Part shown: piece by piece, positions 4,402 through 11,706 of the stretch
Layout: each line of letters begins with the position of its first letter
How positions within the stretch are numbered: the stretch's first letter is position 1
Notes under the pieces: generated by a model
What the model was told of the DNA's origin: nothing
What the model saw: the letters and a program-made list of their open reading frames with translations, nothing else
Databases searched by the model: none
From: Candidatus Gallimonas caecicola
Lineage (GTDB): Bacteria > Bacillota > Clostridia > Christensenellales > Borkfalkiaceae
Assembly (NCBI GenBank): GCA_904394195.1
Contig: CAJFNH010000014.1
Coordinates: forward strand, 1-16,962
DNA: 16,962 nucleotides
Direction of reading: 5' to 3'
Position numbers and translations under genes: made by a program

Positions 4402-6140
4402 CGCGCCGCGCCGTTCTCTATGCCGCCGCGCCGCCCGACGAGGGGCAGCGGGCGCGGTTTGAGGCGTTCCTGCGCAAAAAATACGGCGGGGACGTGCAGC
4501 TTGAATTCCGCGAGAGCGCCCTCGTCCCGGGCGGGTTCCGCCTGGAAGTGGGCGCCGAGGTGTACGACTGGAGCGTAGAAGGCAGGTTCCGCCAGCTGCG
4601 CGACACGCTCACGCAGGCGGCGGGCGAGGAGGGGGACATCATACCCCTCATGCGCGGCGCGCTCGGCGGCTGGGCGCCTGCGGCGCTTGCCGAAGAGGTG
4701 GGCACGGTGCGTGCCGTGGGCGACGGCATCGCCCTTGCGGACGGGCTGGAAAACGCCGAATACGGCGAGATCGTGCTCTTTTCGGACGGCACGCGCGGCA
4801 TGGTGCAGACGTTGGACAAGGGCAGCGTGGGCTGTGTGCTCTTCGGCGACGACGGCGCCGTCGAGGAGGGCAGCATCGTCCGCCGCACGGGGCGGCGCGC
4901 GGGAGTTCCCGTGGGCGAAAAGTTCCTGGGACGCGTCGTCAACGCGCTCGGCGATCCCATCGACGGCAGGGGGCCCGTCGAGGCGGACGGCTATCGTCCG
5001 GTCGAGGCACCCGCGCCCGCCATCATCGACCGCCAGCCCGTGGATCGGCCCCTGGAGACGGGGCTGCTTGCCATCGACAGCATGTTCCCCATCGGGCGCG
5101 GTCAGCGTGAACTCATCATCGGCGACAGGCAGACGGGCAAGACGGCGATCGCCGTCGATACCATCCTCAATCAGAAAGGGAAGGGCGTCATCTGCATCTA
5201 TGTCGCCATCGGGCAGAAGGCGAGCGCCGTTGCCCGCCTTGCGGGTATGCTGCGTGCGCGCGGCGCCCTCGATTACTGCATCATCGTCAACGCGTCGGCG
5301 GGCGAATCCGCTTCGCTGCAATATATCGCGCCCTATGCGGGCTGTGCGATGGGCGAATACTTCATGGAGCGCGGCAAGGACGTGCTCATCGTCTACGACG
5401 ATCTGTCCAAGCACGCCGTCGCCTACCGCGCCATCAGCCTGCTGCTTGGCCGCTCTCCGGGGCGGGAGGCGTATCCGGGCGACGTGTTCTATCTGCATTC
5501 CCGCCTTCTGGAGCGGGCGGCGCATTTGAGCGAGGCGCGCGGCGGCGGCTCGATGACGGCGCTCCCCATCGTGGAAACGCAGGGCGGCGACGTCTCCGCC
5601 TATATCCCGACCAATATCATCTCCATCACGGACGGACAGATCTTTCTGGAGAGCTCCCTCTTTTTCGCAGGGCAGCGCCCCGCCGTCAATGTGGGGCTCT
5701 CCGTCTCGCGTGTGGGCGGCGCGGCGCAGACGAAGGCGGTGAAAAAGGCCGCGGGCGCCATCCGCCTCGATCTTGCGCAGTACCGCGAGATCGAAGTGTT
5801 CACACAGTTTGCGAGCGACCTGGACGAGAGCACCCGCCGGCAGCTGCGCTACGGGCAGGGGCTCATGCGCCTTCTGCGCCAGCCGCAGTTTCATCCCATG
5901 ACCAGGGACGAGCAGGTCATCCTGCTCGTGGCGGCGCTGCACCGCGTCATGCAGGATATCCCCCCCGAGCAGATGGACGCGTTCCGCGCGCAGCTGCTCG
6001 CCTGTTTCGCGCGCGAACATGCCGACGTATGCGGCCGCATCCGCACGGAGGGGGAACTTTCGGACGAGGACAGGGCGTGCATCGAGGCGGGCGCCGAGGA
6101 GTTCGCACGGCAGTACGCCGCGCACCGGGAGGGCGTATGA
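4398..6140 (+). CDS. atpA: Fusion of ATP synthase delta C-terminal domain with subunit alpha
   Basis: A 580-aa protein; alpha is usually ~500-510. Residues ~1-71 match the C-terminal domain of delta (OSCP): a strand and helix (AVLYAAAPPDEGQRARF), then GGFRLEVGAEVYDWSVEGRF and LRDTL, like the delta pattern GG..rvGd.viDgSvrgrLe.L. Residues ~72-101 link to alpha, which runs from GTVRAVGDGIA (~102) to the end. Alpha signatures are complete: Walker A GDRQTGKT (242-249), VLIVYDDLSKHAVAYR, SLLLGRSPGREAYPGD, and the arginine finger in SVSRVGGAAQ (R438). The N-terminal helix of alpha that normally binds the delta N-terminal domain is reduced to a Pro/Gly-containing stretch. The delta N-terminal domain is missing. 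The frame is continuous with overlapping ATGA junctions on both sides, so a sequencing frameshift is unlikely. An internal ATG at 4650 would give a normal-length alpha. Confidence 0.93.
   Translation: MTRRAVLYAAAPPDEGQRARFEAFLRKKYGGDVQLEFRESALVPGGFRLEVGAEVYDWSVEGRFRQLRDTLTQAAGEEGDIIPLMRGALGGWAPAALAEEVGTVRAVGDGIALADGLENAEYGEIVLFSDGTRGMVQTLDKGSVGCVLFGDDGAVEEGSIVRRTGRRAGVPVGEKFLGRVVNALGDPIDGRGPVEADGYRPVEAPAPAIIDRQPVDRPLETGLLAIDSMFPIGRGQRELIIGDRQTGKTAIAVDTILNQKGKGVICIYVAIGQKASAVARLAGMLRARGALDYCIIVNASAGESASLQYIAPYAGCAMGEYFMERGKDVLIVYDDLSKHAVAYRAISLLLGRSPGREAYPGDVFYLHSRLLERAAHLSEARGGGSMTALPIVETQGGDVSAYIPTNIISITDGQIFLESSLFFAGQRPAVNVGLSVSRVGGAAQTKAVKKAAGAIRLDLAQYREIEVFTQFASDLDESTRRQLRYGQGLMRLLRQPQFHPMTRDEQVILLVAALHRVMQDIPPEQMDAFRAQLLACFAREHADVCGRIRTEGELSDEDRACIEAGAEEFARQYAAHREGV
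4626..4652 (+). promoter_or_regulatory. Possible internal ribosome site and start for free alpha subunit
   Basis: GAGGAGGGGG (4626-4635) precedes an in-frame ATG at 4650 (M85 of the fusion). Initiation there would make a 496-aa alpha without the delta domain, close to normal alpha length. The spacing (about 14-17 nt) is longer than optimal, and the G-rich stretch also encodes Gly/Glu, so it may be chance. Confidence 0.25.
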
Positions 6141-7036
6141 TCTCGGGCGTCAAGGACATCCGCGCCCGCATGGCAAGCGTGCGCGACACGCGCAAGATCA
6201 CCAACGCCATGTATCTCATCGCCTCCGCAAAGCTGCGCAAGGCGCGCGAGGACCTGGAGCGCACGCGCCCCTATTTCAAGGCGCTGCAGGCGGAGATCAA
6301 GCGCATCTTCCGCACCGATGAGCGCGTGGAAAACCGCTACTTCTACCCCCCTGCGGACGAGCCGCAGCCGGACGGCAGGGTGGGCTGTCTGGTCGTCACG
6401 GCGGACAAGGGGCTTGCGGGCGCATATAACCAGAACGTCATCAAGGCGACGCACGAGCTGCGCCTGCGCTACGGCGACGATACGCAGTTTTTCGTCGTGG
6501 GCGAATACGGAAGGCAGTACTGTCTGCGCCACGGCATCCATGTGCAGAAGAGCTTTTTATACACGGCGCAAAACCCCACGCTGCAGCGGGCGCGTGAGAT
6601 CGCGACCGTTCTTCTGGAGGCGTACGATTGCGGAGAGCTCAAAAAGATCTATATCGTATATACCGACCTCGGCAGCGCAATGGAGGCGCAGGTGCGCGCG
6701 ACCAGGCTGCTTCCCTTCCACCGTGCCGACTTTGTAACGCCGGCGGAAGAAAAAAAGCACGCGCCCTTTGAATTTCAGCCCTCCGTGGGAGAAGTGCTCG
6801 ACAATATCATCCCCAGCTATCTGGCGGGATTTATTTACAGCGCGCTCGTGGACAGCTTCTGCTGCGAGCAGAACGCGCGCATGACGGCAATGGATTCTGC
6901 GAACAGGAATGCGCAGAAGATCCTCGATGAGCTGCAGGTGCGCTTCAACCATGTGCGGCAGGGGGCGATCACGCAGGAGATCACCGAGATCTCGGCGGGC
7001 GCCCAGGCGCAGAGGGGCGGGGAGGACAACGTATGA
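6137..7036 (+). CDS. atpG: ATP synthase F1 subunit gamma
   Basis: A 299-aa central rotor shaft, of normal family length. The start at 6137 overlaps the preceding stop (ATGA) and has GGGAGGG upstream. The N-terminal helix (MISGVKDIRARMASVRDTRKITNAMYLIASAKLRKA) and the C-terminal helix (ALVDSFCCEQNARMTAMDSANRNAQKIL...) are the two strands of the rotor coiled coil and carry the typical gamma signatures (KIT.AM..IA..KL and E...RM.AM..A..NA). The central part (~85-220, GCLVVTADKGLAGAYN) is the Rossmann-like globular domain. No cysteine regulatory insert of the chloroplast type is present. Its stop overlaps the atpD start by 4 bp. Confidence 0.95.
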   Translation: MISGVKDIRARMASVRDTRKITNAMYLIASAKLRKAREDLERTRPYFKALQAEIKRIFRTDERVENRYFYPPADEPQPDGRVGCLVVTADKGLAGAYNQNVIKATHELRLRYGDDTQFFVVGEYGRQYCLRHGIHVQKSFLYTAQNPTLQRAREIATVLLEAYDCGELKKIYIVYTDLGSAMEAQVRATRLLPFHRADFVTPAEEKKHAPFEFQPSVGEVLDNIIPSYLAGFIYSALVDSFCCEQNARMTAMDSANRNAQKILDELQVRFNHVRQGAITQEITEISAGAQAQRGGEDNV

Positions 7037-8433
7037 ACACAGGAACTATCGTGCGCGTCGCGGGCTCGGTCGTGGACGTCGCGTTTGAAAAGGGGCAGCT
7101 TCCCAGACTGCGCGAGGCGCTGCAGGTGGAAGTGAACGGCGAAGTGCGCGTCATGGAGGTCGCCCGCCATATTGAGGGCAACGCCGCGCGCTGCATCATG
7201 CTCGCCGGGAGCGAGGGGCTGCGCCGCGGGATGCGCGTCACGGCGCAGGGCAGCGGCATCCGCGTGCCTGTGGGCAGCTGCACGCTGGGGCGCATGTTCA
7301 ACGTGCTGGGCGAGCCCATCGACGGCGGCGCGCCCGTGGAAGCACCCGAGAGGTGGGAGATCCACCGCAAGGCGCCCGAATTCGTCGACCAGTCGCCCGC
7401 CGTGCAGATCCTGGAGACGGGCATCAAGGTCGTCGACCTTCTGGAGCCCTACGCCAAGGGCGGCAAGATCGGCCTGTTCGGCGGTGCGGGCGTCGGCAAG
7501 ACGGTGCTCATCCAGGAGCTCATCCACAACATCGCTGTCGAGCACGGCGGATATTCCATCTTCACGGGCGTGGGCGAGCGCAGCCGCGAGGGGAACGACC
7601 TCTGGACGGAGATGCGCGAGAGCGGCGTGCACGAAAAGACGGCGCTCGTGTTCGGACAGATGAACGAAGCGCCCGGCGTGAGAATGCGCGTGGCGCTCAC
7701 GGGGCTGACGATGGCGGAGTACTTCCGTGACCGGGAAAATAAAGACGTATTGCTCTTTATCGACAATATCTTCCGCTTTGTACAGGCGGGGAGCGAAGTC
7801 TCCACCCTGCTGGGGCGCATGCCCTCGGCGGTGGGGTATCAGCCCACGCTCGCGCAGGAGATGGGCGCGCTGCAGGAGCGCATCGCCTCCACGCACAGCG
7901 GCTCGGTCACGAGCGTGCAGGCGGTGTACGTTCCCGCGGACGATCTGACCGACCCCGCGCCCGCCACCACCTTCTCTCACCTCGATGCGACCACCGTATT
8001 GAGCCGCAGGGTGGCGGAACAGGGCATCTATCCCGCCGTCGACCCCCTCGAATCCACTTCTCGCATCCTGGAGGCGGACGTGGTGGGCGCCGAGCACTAT
8101 CACATCGCGCGCCGCGTGCAGGAGATCCTGCAAAAGTACCGCGAACTGCAGGACATCATCGCTATCCTCGGCATGGACGAGCTGGGCGAGGAGGACAAGA
8201 TCACCGTCTACCGCGCAAGAAAACTGCAGCGCTTTTTATCCCAGCCCATGCACGTTGCCGAAAAGTTCACGGGCATCAAGGGCGTGTACGTCCCGCTCAA
8301 GGAGACGCTGCGCGGCTTCAAAGCGATCGTCGAAGGGGAGACGGACAGCCTGCCCGAGGCGGCGTTCTTCAACGTCGGCACGCTGGACGACGTGTATGCC
8401 AAGGCGGAAAAGATCGCGGCGGGGGAGGTATAA
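7033..8433 (+). CDS. atpD: ATP synthase F1 subunit beta (catalytic)
   Basis: A 466-aa catalytic ATPase subunit, of normal length. It shows Walker A GGAGVGKT (150-157), GERSREGNDLW (catalytic Glu region), the Walker B strand DVLLFIDNIFRF, STLLGRMPSAVGYQPTL, and the C-terminal lever. The usual DELSEED loop that pushes on gamma reads DELGEED (382-388), a Ser-to-Gly change at a position that tolerates variation. The fold starts with the beta-barrel domain (GTIVRVAGSVVDVAF). The start at 7033 overlaps the atpG stop. With alpha it forms the hexamer, so three copies of the fused delta domain would decorate the top of F1 if all alpha chains are full length. Confidence 0.97.
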   Translation: MNTGTIVRVAGSVVDVAFEKGQLPRLREALQVEVNGEVRVMEVARHIEGNAARCIMLAGSEGLRRGMRVTAQGSGIRVPVGSCTLGRMFNVLGEPIDGGAPVEAPERWEIHRKAPEFVDQSPAVQILETGIKVVDLLEPYAKGGKIGLFGGAGVGKTVLIQELIHNIAVEHGGYSIFTGVGERSREGNDLWTEMRESGVHEKTALVFGQMNEAPGVRMRVALTGLTMAEYFRDRENKDVLLFIDNIFRFVQAGSEVSTLLGRMPSAVGYQPTLAQEMGALQERIASTHSGSVTSVQAVYVPADDLTDPAPATTFSHLDATTVLSRRVAEQGIYPAVDPLESTSRILEADVVGAEHYHIARRVQEILQKYRELQDIIAILGMDELGEEDKITVYRARKLQRFLSQPMHVAEKFTGIKGVYVPLKETLRGFKAIVEGETDSLPEAAFFNVGTLDDVYAKAEKIAAGEV

Positions 8434-8435
8434 AG

Positions 8436-8843
8436 ATGTTCGATCTGCACGTTCTTGCGGCGGATAAGCCCTTTTATGAGGGAGCGTGCGAATCGCTCGT
8501 CGTGCCCACGCTGGACGGACAGTACGGCGTGCTGACGGGGCACTGCGATATCATCCTTGCCATTGTTCCCGGCACGCTCACCTACCGCACGGCGGATGGC
8601 GAAGGGCATGCTGCCGCCGTTGCCGCCGGCATCATGAAGGTGGAGAACGGCGAGGCGCTCGTGCTCGTGGACTCTGCGCTGCGCCCCGAAGAGGTGGACG
8701 AGGTGCGCCAGCGCCGCGCCGCCGACGAGGCGAAGGAGGCGCTCCTGCAAAAAAAGAGCATCGAAGAACACCATGCGGCGCAGGCGCGGCTGGCCCGCGC
8801 GCTCGCCCGGCTCAACGTCAAAAGCAAATACGGAAGGAGATAA
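8436..8843 (+). CDS. atpC: ATP synthase F1 subunit epsilon
   Basis: A 135-aa protein of normal length. The ATG at 8436 is 2 nt after the atpD stop, with the GGGGGAGGT ribosome site inside the end of atpD. The N-terminal beta-sandwich (residues ~1-85) contains FDLHVLAADKPFYEG and the TLDGQYGVLTGHCDI signature. The C-terminal helical hairpin (~90-130) is present (AADEAKEALLQKK and AQARLARALARL); in bacteria this pair can rise along gamma and inhibit ATP hydrolysis. It is the last gene of the operon, and its stop codon lies in the first base pairs of the terminator hairpin. Confidence 0.95.
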   Translation: MFDLHVLAADKPFYEGACESLVVPTLDGQYGVLTGHCDIILAIVPGTLTYRTADGEGHAAAVAAGIMKVENGEALVLVDSALRPEEVDEVRQRRAADEAKEALLQKKSIEEHHAAQARLARALARLNVKSKYGRR

Positions 8844-8876
8844 CAAGAAGCGCGCCGCACGGCGCGCTTCTTGTTA
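8841..8876 (+). terminator. Long perfect hairpin ending the ATP synthase operon
   Basis: A perfect 16-bp stem (8841-8856 with 8861-8876, TAACAAGAAGCGCGCC type) closes over the loop GCAC. It starts at the atpC stop codon. The trailing sequence is only moderately T-rich (GATTTTGAGG), so termination relies on the strong stem; it may also stabilise the mRNA 3' end. Confidence 0.8.
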
Positions 8877-8926
8877 GATTTTGAGGCGCGCGCTGCGTGT
8901 CCGTTTAATATTTTTTCTTCACAGCC

Positions 8927-8955
8927 TTGAAAATCGTGCAAAGATATAGTATAAT
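8927..8955 (+). promoter_or_regulatory. Sigma-A promoter of the GH31 gene
   Basis: TTGAAA (8927-8932) and TATAAT (8950-8955) with a 17-bp spacer give a start near 8962 and a ~25-nt leader holding the GGAGGGAG ribosome site. No catabolite-control (cre-like) palindrome was recognised next to it. Confidence 0.85.
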
Positions 8956-8986
8956 GCAGAGTGAAAGAACAAGAACGGAGGGAGCG

Positions 8987-10948
8987 ATGTTTTTCGAACG
9001 GGAAGGAATGTTGTATTTTACACGGGGCGGCGAGACGGTGCGCATCTTTGCACAGGGAAGGGACGGCCTTCGCGTGCAGGCGACCATGCTTCCCCGTTTT
9101 GAGACGTGCGACTGGGCGCTGGAGGGTGCGCTGCCTGCGCCCGCCCGCATCGGGATCGGTACGGACGAGGCGCGCATCGAAAACGGCAGGATGGCGGCGC
9201 GCATCGACCGCTTGGGGAAGATCCGCCTGTATGCGGACGGGAAGTGCGTGCTCGAGGAATACTATCGCTGTTACGAGTACGATATGCCGCATACACCCTC
9301 GCTGCGCGTGACGGCGCGCGAATTCGTGCCCGCGCGCGGCGGCGACTGGGCGCTCACGCTCCGCTTCGAGCCGCGCGAGGAAAAACTCTACGGTATGGGG
9401 CAGTATCAGCAGTCCTGTCTCGATCTGAAGGGTTGCACGCTCGAACTTGCTCAACGCAATTCGCAGGCGAGCGTGCCCTTTCTCATTTCCTCAAACGGAT
9501 ACGGGTTTTTGTGGAATAATCCCGCCGTCGGACAGGTGACGTTCGCCAAAAACGTGACGCAGTGGCATGCGGAGAGCTGCCGCAAACTGGACTATTGGGT
9601 GACGGCAGGCACGCCCAGACAGGTGATGGCGAACTATACGGCGCTCGCGGGACGTGCGCCCGAATTTCCCGAAAACGCGATGGGCTTGTGGCAATGCAAA
9701 CTGCGTTACCGCACACAGGAGGAGGTGCTCCGTGTCGCGCGCGAGTACCACCGCCGCGGCATCCCGCTCGACGTCATCGTCATCGACTTCTTTCACTGGA
9801 CGCGGCAGGGGGAGTGGAAGTTTGACCCCGTATACTGGCCCGATCCTGCGGCGATGGTGCGCGAGCTCGCCTCGTACGGCACGCGGTGCATGATCTCCGT
9901 CTGGCCGACCGTCGATAAAAAGAGCGAAAATTTTGTGCAGATGCGCGACGGCGGGCTGCTCATCCGCCCCGAACGCGGCAGCCAGTGCTTTGATTTTCTG
10001 GGCGATTCCTATATCTACGACGCGACCAATCCCGAGGCGCGCCGCTACCTTTGGGAAAAGTGCCGCGCGGGCTATTATGAGAGCGGCATCGACATGTTCT
10101 GGCTGGACGAGGCGGAGCCCGAGTATTCCGCCTACCAGTTCGATAACTTCCGCTACTACCTGGGCACCGACCTGCAGGTGGGCAACGTCTATCCCGTCAT
10201 GCACGCCCGCGCCTTCTTCGAAGGACAGCGCGCCGCGGGGCAGAAGGACATCTGCAATCTCATCCGCTGCGCCTGGGCGGGCAGCCAGAAGTACGGCGCG
10301 GTGCTCTGGTCGGGGGACATTCAGGGCAATTTCGAGAGCCTGCGCGATCAGTTTGCGGCGGGGCTCAACGTGGGGCTTGCGGGCATCCCCTGGTGGACGA
10401 CGGACATCGGCGGCTTTTTCGTCAATGTCCGGGAGGAGAAGTACAAGGAGCTGCTCGTGCGCTGGTTCGAGTGGGCGACCTTCTGTCCCGTCCTGCGCAT
10501 GCACGGCGATAAGGGACCCTGGGTGGACGAGCCGCTCGACGATCGGGAATGGGGCGGCGGCTTCTGCCACACCGGGCTGGACAACGAGCTGTGGAGCTTC
10601 GGCGAGGAGGTATATGAGATCCTCAAGAGCTATGTGGAGCTGCGCGTGCGCATGAAGCCGTATATCAGGGAGGTCATGCGCGAGGCGAGCGAGAACGGCT
10701 CGCCCGTCATGCGCGCGATGTTCTATGAGTTCCCCGAGGACGAGCAGTGCTGGACGGCGGACGAGCAGTATATGTTCGGGCCCGATTACCTCGTCGCGCC
10801 CGTGCTGTACGAGGGGATGCGCGAGCGTACCGTCTACCTGCCCGCAGGCAACTGGCAGGATCTCAATTCGGGGGAGATGCTCGCGGGCGGGCGCACCATC
10901 GTGGCGCAGGCTCCCCTTGCCGTCATCCCCGTATATCGCAAAGTATGA
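8987..10948 (+). CDS. Glycoside hydrolase family 31 alpha-glycosidase (alpha-xylosidase/alpha-glucosidase-like)
   Basis: A 653-aa retaining alpha-glycosidase. The ATG at 8987 follows CGGAGGGAG. Residues ~1-235 form the N-terminal beta-sandwich region with the GH31 KLYGMGQYQQ loop. The catalytic barrel (~240-560) has the nucleophile Asp in DMFWLDEAEPE (D374) and the acid/base Asp in LWSGDIQGNF (D444), followed by PWWTTDIGGFF and VLRMHGDKGPW. The C-terminal beta domains follow (PDYLVAPVL, VYLPAGNWQDL). The WLDEAEPE nucleophile loop resembles the XylS-like alpha-xylosidase/alpha-glucosidase branch rather than YicI, but substrate cannot be fixed from sequence. There is no signal peptide, so it should act in the cytoplasm on imported oligosaccharides. 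It is monocistronic with its own promoter and terminator; no transporter or sugar regulator is adjacent. Confidence 0.93.
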   Translation: MFFEREGMLYFTRGGETVRIFAQGRDGLRVQATMLPRFETCDWALEGALPAPARIGIGTDEARIENGRMAARIDRLGKIRLYADGKCVLEEYYRCYEYDMPHTPSLRVTAREFVPARGGDWALTLRFEPREEKLYGMGQYQQSCLDLKGCTLELAQRNSQASVPFLISSNGYGFLWNNPAVGQVTFAKNVTQWHAESCRKLDYWVTAGTPRQVMANYTALAGRAPEFPENAMGLWQCKLRYRTQEEVLRVAREYHRRGIPLDVIVIDFFHWTRQGEWKFDPVYWPDPAAMVRELASYGTRCMISVWPTVDKKSENFVQMRDGGLLIRPERGSQCFDFLGDSYIYDATNPEARRYLWEKCRAGYYESGIDMFWLDEAEPEYSAYQFDNFRYYLGTDLQVGNVYPVMHARAFFEGQRAAGQKDICNLIRCAWAGSQKYGAVLWSGDIQGNFESLRDQFAAGLNVGLAGIPWWTTDIGGFFVNVREEKYKELLVRWFEWATFCPVLRMHGDKGPWVDEPLDDREWGGGFCHTGLDNELWSFGEEVYEILKSYVELRVRMKPYIREVMREASENGSPVMRAMFYEFPEDEQCWTADEQYMFGPDYLVAPVLYEGMRERTVYLPAGNWQDLNSGEMLAGGRTIVAQAPLAVIPVYRKV

Positions 10949-10953
10949 AGAGA

Positions 10954-10986
10954 GGGGCATGTCCGCGTTATACGCGGACATGCCCC
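10954..10986. terminator. Shared hairpin between convergent GH31 and HAD genes
   Basis: A perfect 14-bp stem (10954-10967 with 10973-10986, GGGGCATGTCCGCG type) has the loop TTATA. It begins 6 nt after the GH31 stop and lies 15 nt past the HAD stop on the other strand. On the plus strand it is followed by TGCGTGTTTTATC. It most likely terminates both convergent transcripts. Confidence 0.8.
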
Positions 10987-11001
10987 TGCGTGTTTTATCG
11001 T

Positions 11002-11640
11002 TCATGGCAGCTCGGCAAGCTGCGCGGGCGTGGGGACGAGGAGGTCGGCGCCTGCCGCAAGCAGTTCCTCGCGGCTGCCGAAGCCGTATAATACGCCCGC
11101 ACAGGGGAGCATGTTCTTCTTTGCCCCGATCACGTCGTGCTTTCTGTCGCCCACCATCAGCGTTCCTTCCCGGCGGATGTCAAAGCGCTGCATGCAGTAG
11201 GCGATGACGTCCGCTTTTTCCACGCGCGATTCGTCCTCCGTGGCGCCCGCAACGCCCTCAAAGAGGGGGAGCAGCGCAAAGTGTTCCAGCACTTTCAGCG
11301 CCATCGTCTCCGGCTTGGAAGTGGCAACGTACAGCTTTTTTCCGCGCCCGCGCAGCACCTTGAGCGCTTGGGCGATGCCCGCGTAGGGATGGTTTTCCCG
11401 CCAGCCCCGGTCCGTGTAGTATTCCCGGAAGACGGCAACGGCGTGCACCGCCTCCTGCGTGCTCATGCCGTAGTATTCGGAAAAGGAAGAATACAGCGGC
11501 GGGCCGATGAACGCGGCAAGTTTTTGGCGGTCCGTTTCGCAAATGCCCAGTTTTCCGAGCGCGTACAGGACGGCGTTGGTGATGCCCTGAAAGGGGTCGG
11601 TCAGCGTTCCGTCCAGATCGAAGAGAATGGTAGCGTACAT
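11002..11640 (-). CDS. HAD-superfamily hydrolase (subfamily IA, phosphatase)
   Basis: A 212-aa phosphatase. HAD motif I is FDLDGTLTD (residues 7-15, nucleophile Asp8), motif II is in VATSKPE (Ser108), a motif III Lys lies around 139-143, and motif IV is MVGDRKHDVIGAKK (162-175). A helical cap at ~17-85 (FIGPPLYSSFSEYYG) resembles the phosphoglycolate phosphatase/5'-nucleotidase-like group, so the substrate is a small phosphate ester or nucleotide; it cannot be chosen here. The start at 11640 is fixed because motif I begins at residue 7. The same frame is open far upstream on the minus strand but only as antisense of comEC. There is no Shine-Dalgarno sequence, and the promoter -10 box ends 9 nt before the ATG, so the mRNA should be leaderless. 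Confidence 0.9.
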   Translation of the reverse strand: MYATILFDLDGTLTDPFQGITNAVLYALGKLGICETDRQKLAAFIGPPLYSSFSEYYGMSTQEAVHAVAVFREYYTDRGWRENHPYAGIAQALKVLRGRGKKLYVATSKPETMALKVLEHFALLPLFEGVAGATEDESRVEKADVIAYCMQRFDIRREGTLMVGDRKHDVIGAKKNMLPCAGVLYGFGSREELLAAGADLLVPTPAQLAELP

Positions 11641-11649
11641 AGCGCTCTT

Positions 11650-11678
11650 ATTATAGCCCGTTTTTTTATCGCTGTCAA
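11650..11678 (-). promoter_or_regulatory. Perfect consensus promoter of the HAD gene, leaderless arrangement
   Basis: On the minus strand TTGACA (11673-11678) and TATAAT (11650-11655) have the ideal 17-bp spacer. Only 9 nt (AAGAGCGCT) separate TATAAT from the ATG, so with the usual 6-nt discriminator transcription starts ~3 nt before the start codon. Confidence 0.85.
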
Positions 11679-11706
11679 CGAAGGAAACACAAAAAAGGAG
11701 GGTACC

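Noticed and set aside
4398..4650. Delta-alpha fusion as a sequencing frameshift or lost stop
   Set aside because: The frame is continuous, the upstream gene overlaps the fusion start by 4 bp, and there is no delta N-terminal sequence in any frame before it. A simple frameshift would leave the N-terminal domain nearby.
4167..6125. 652-residue minus-strand open frame opposite the delta-alpha gene
   Set aside because: Antisense shadow of a well-supported gene; Arg/His/Ala-rich, with no recognisable domain and no ribosome site or promoter.
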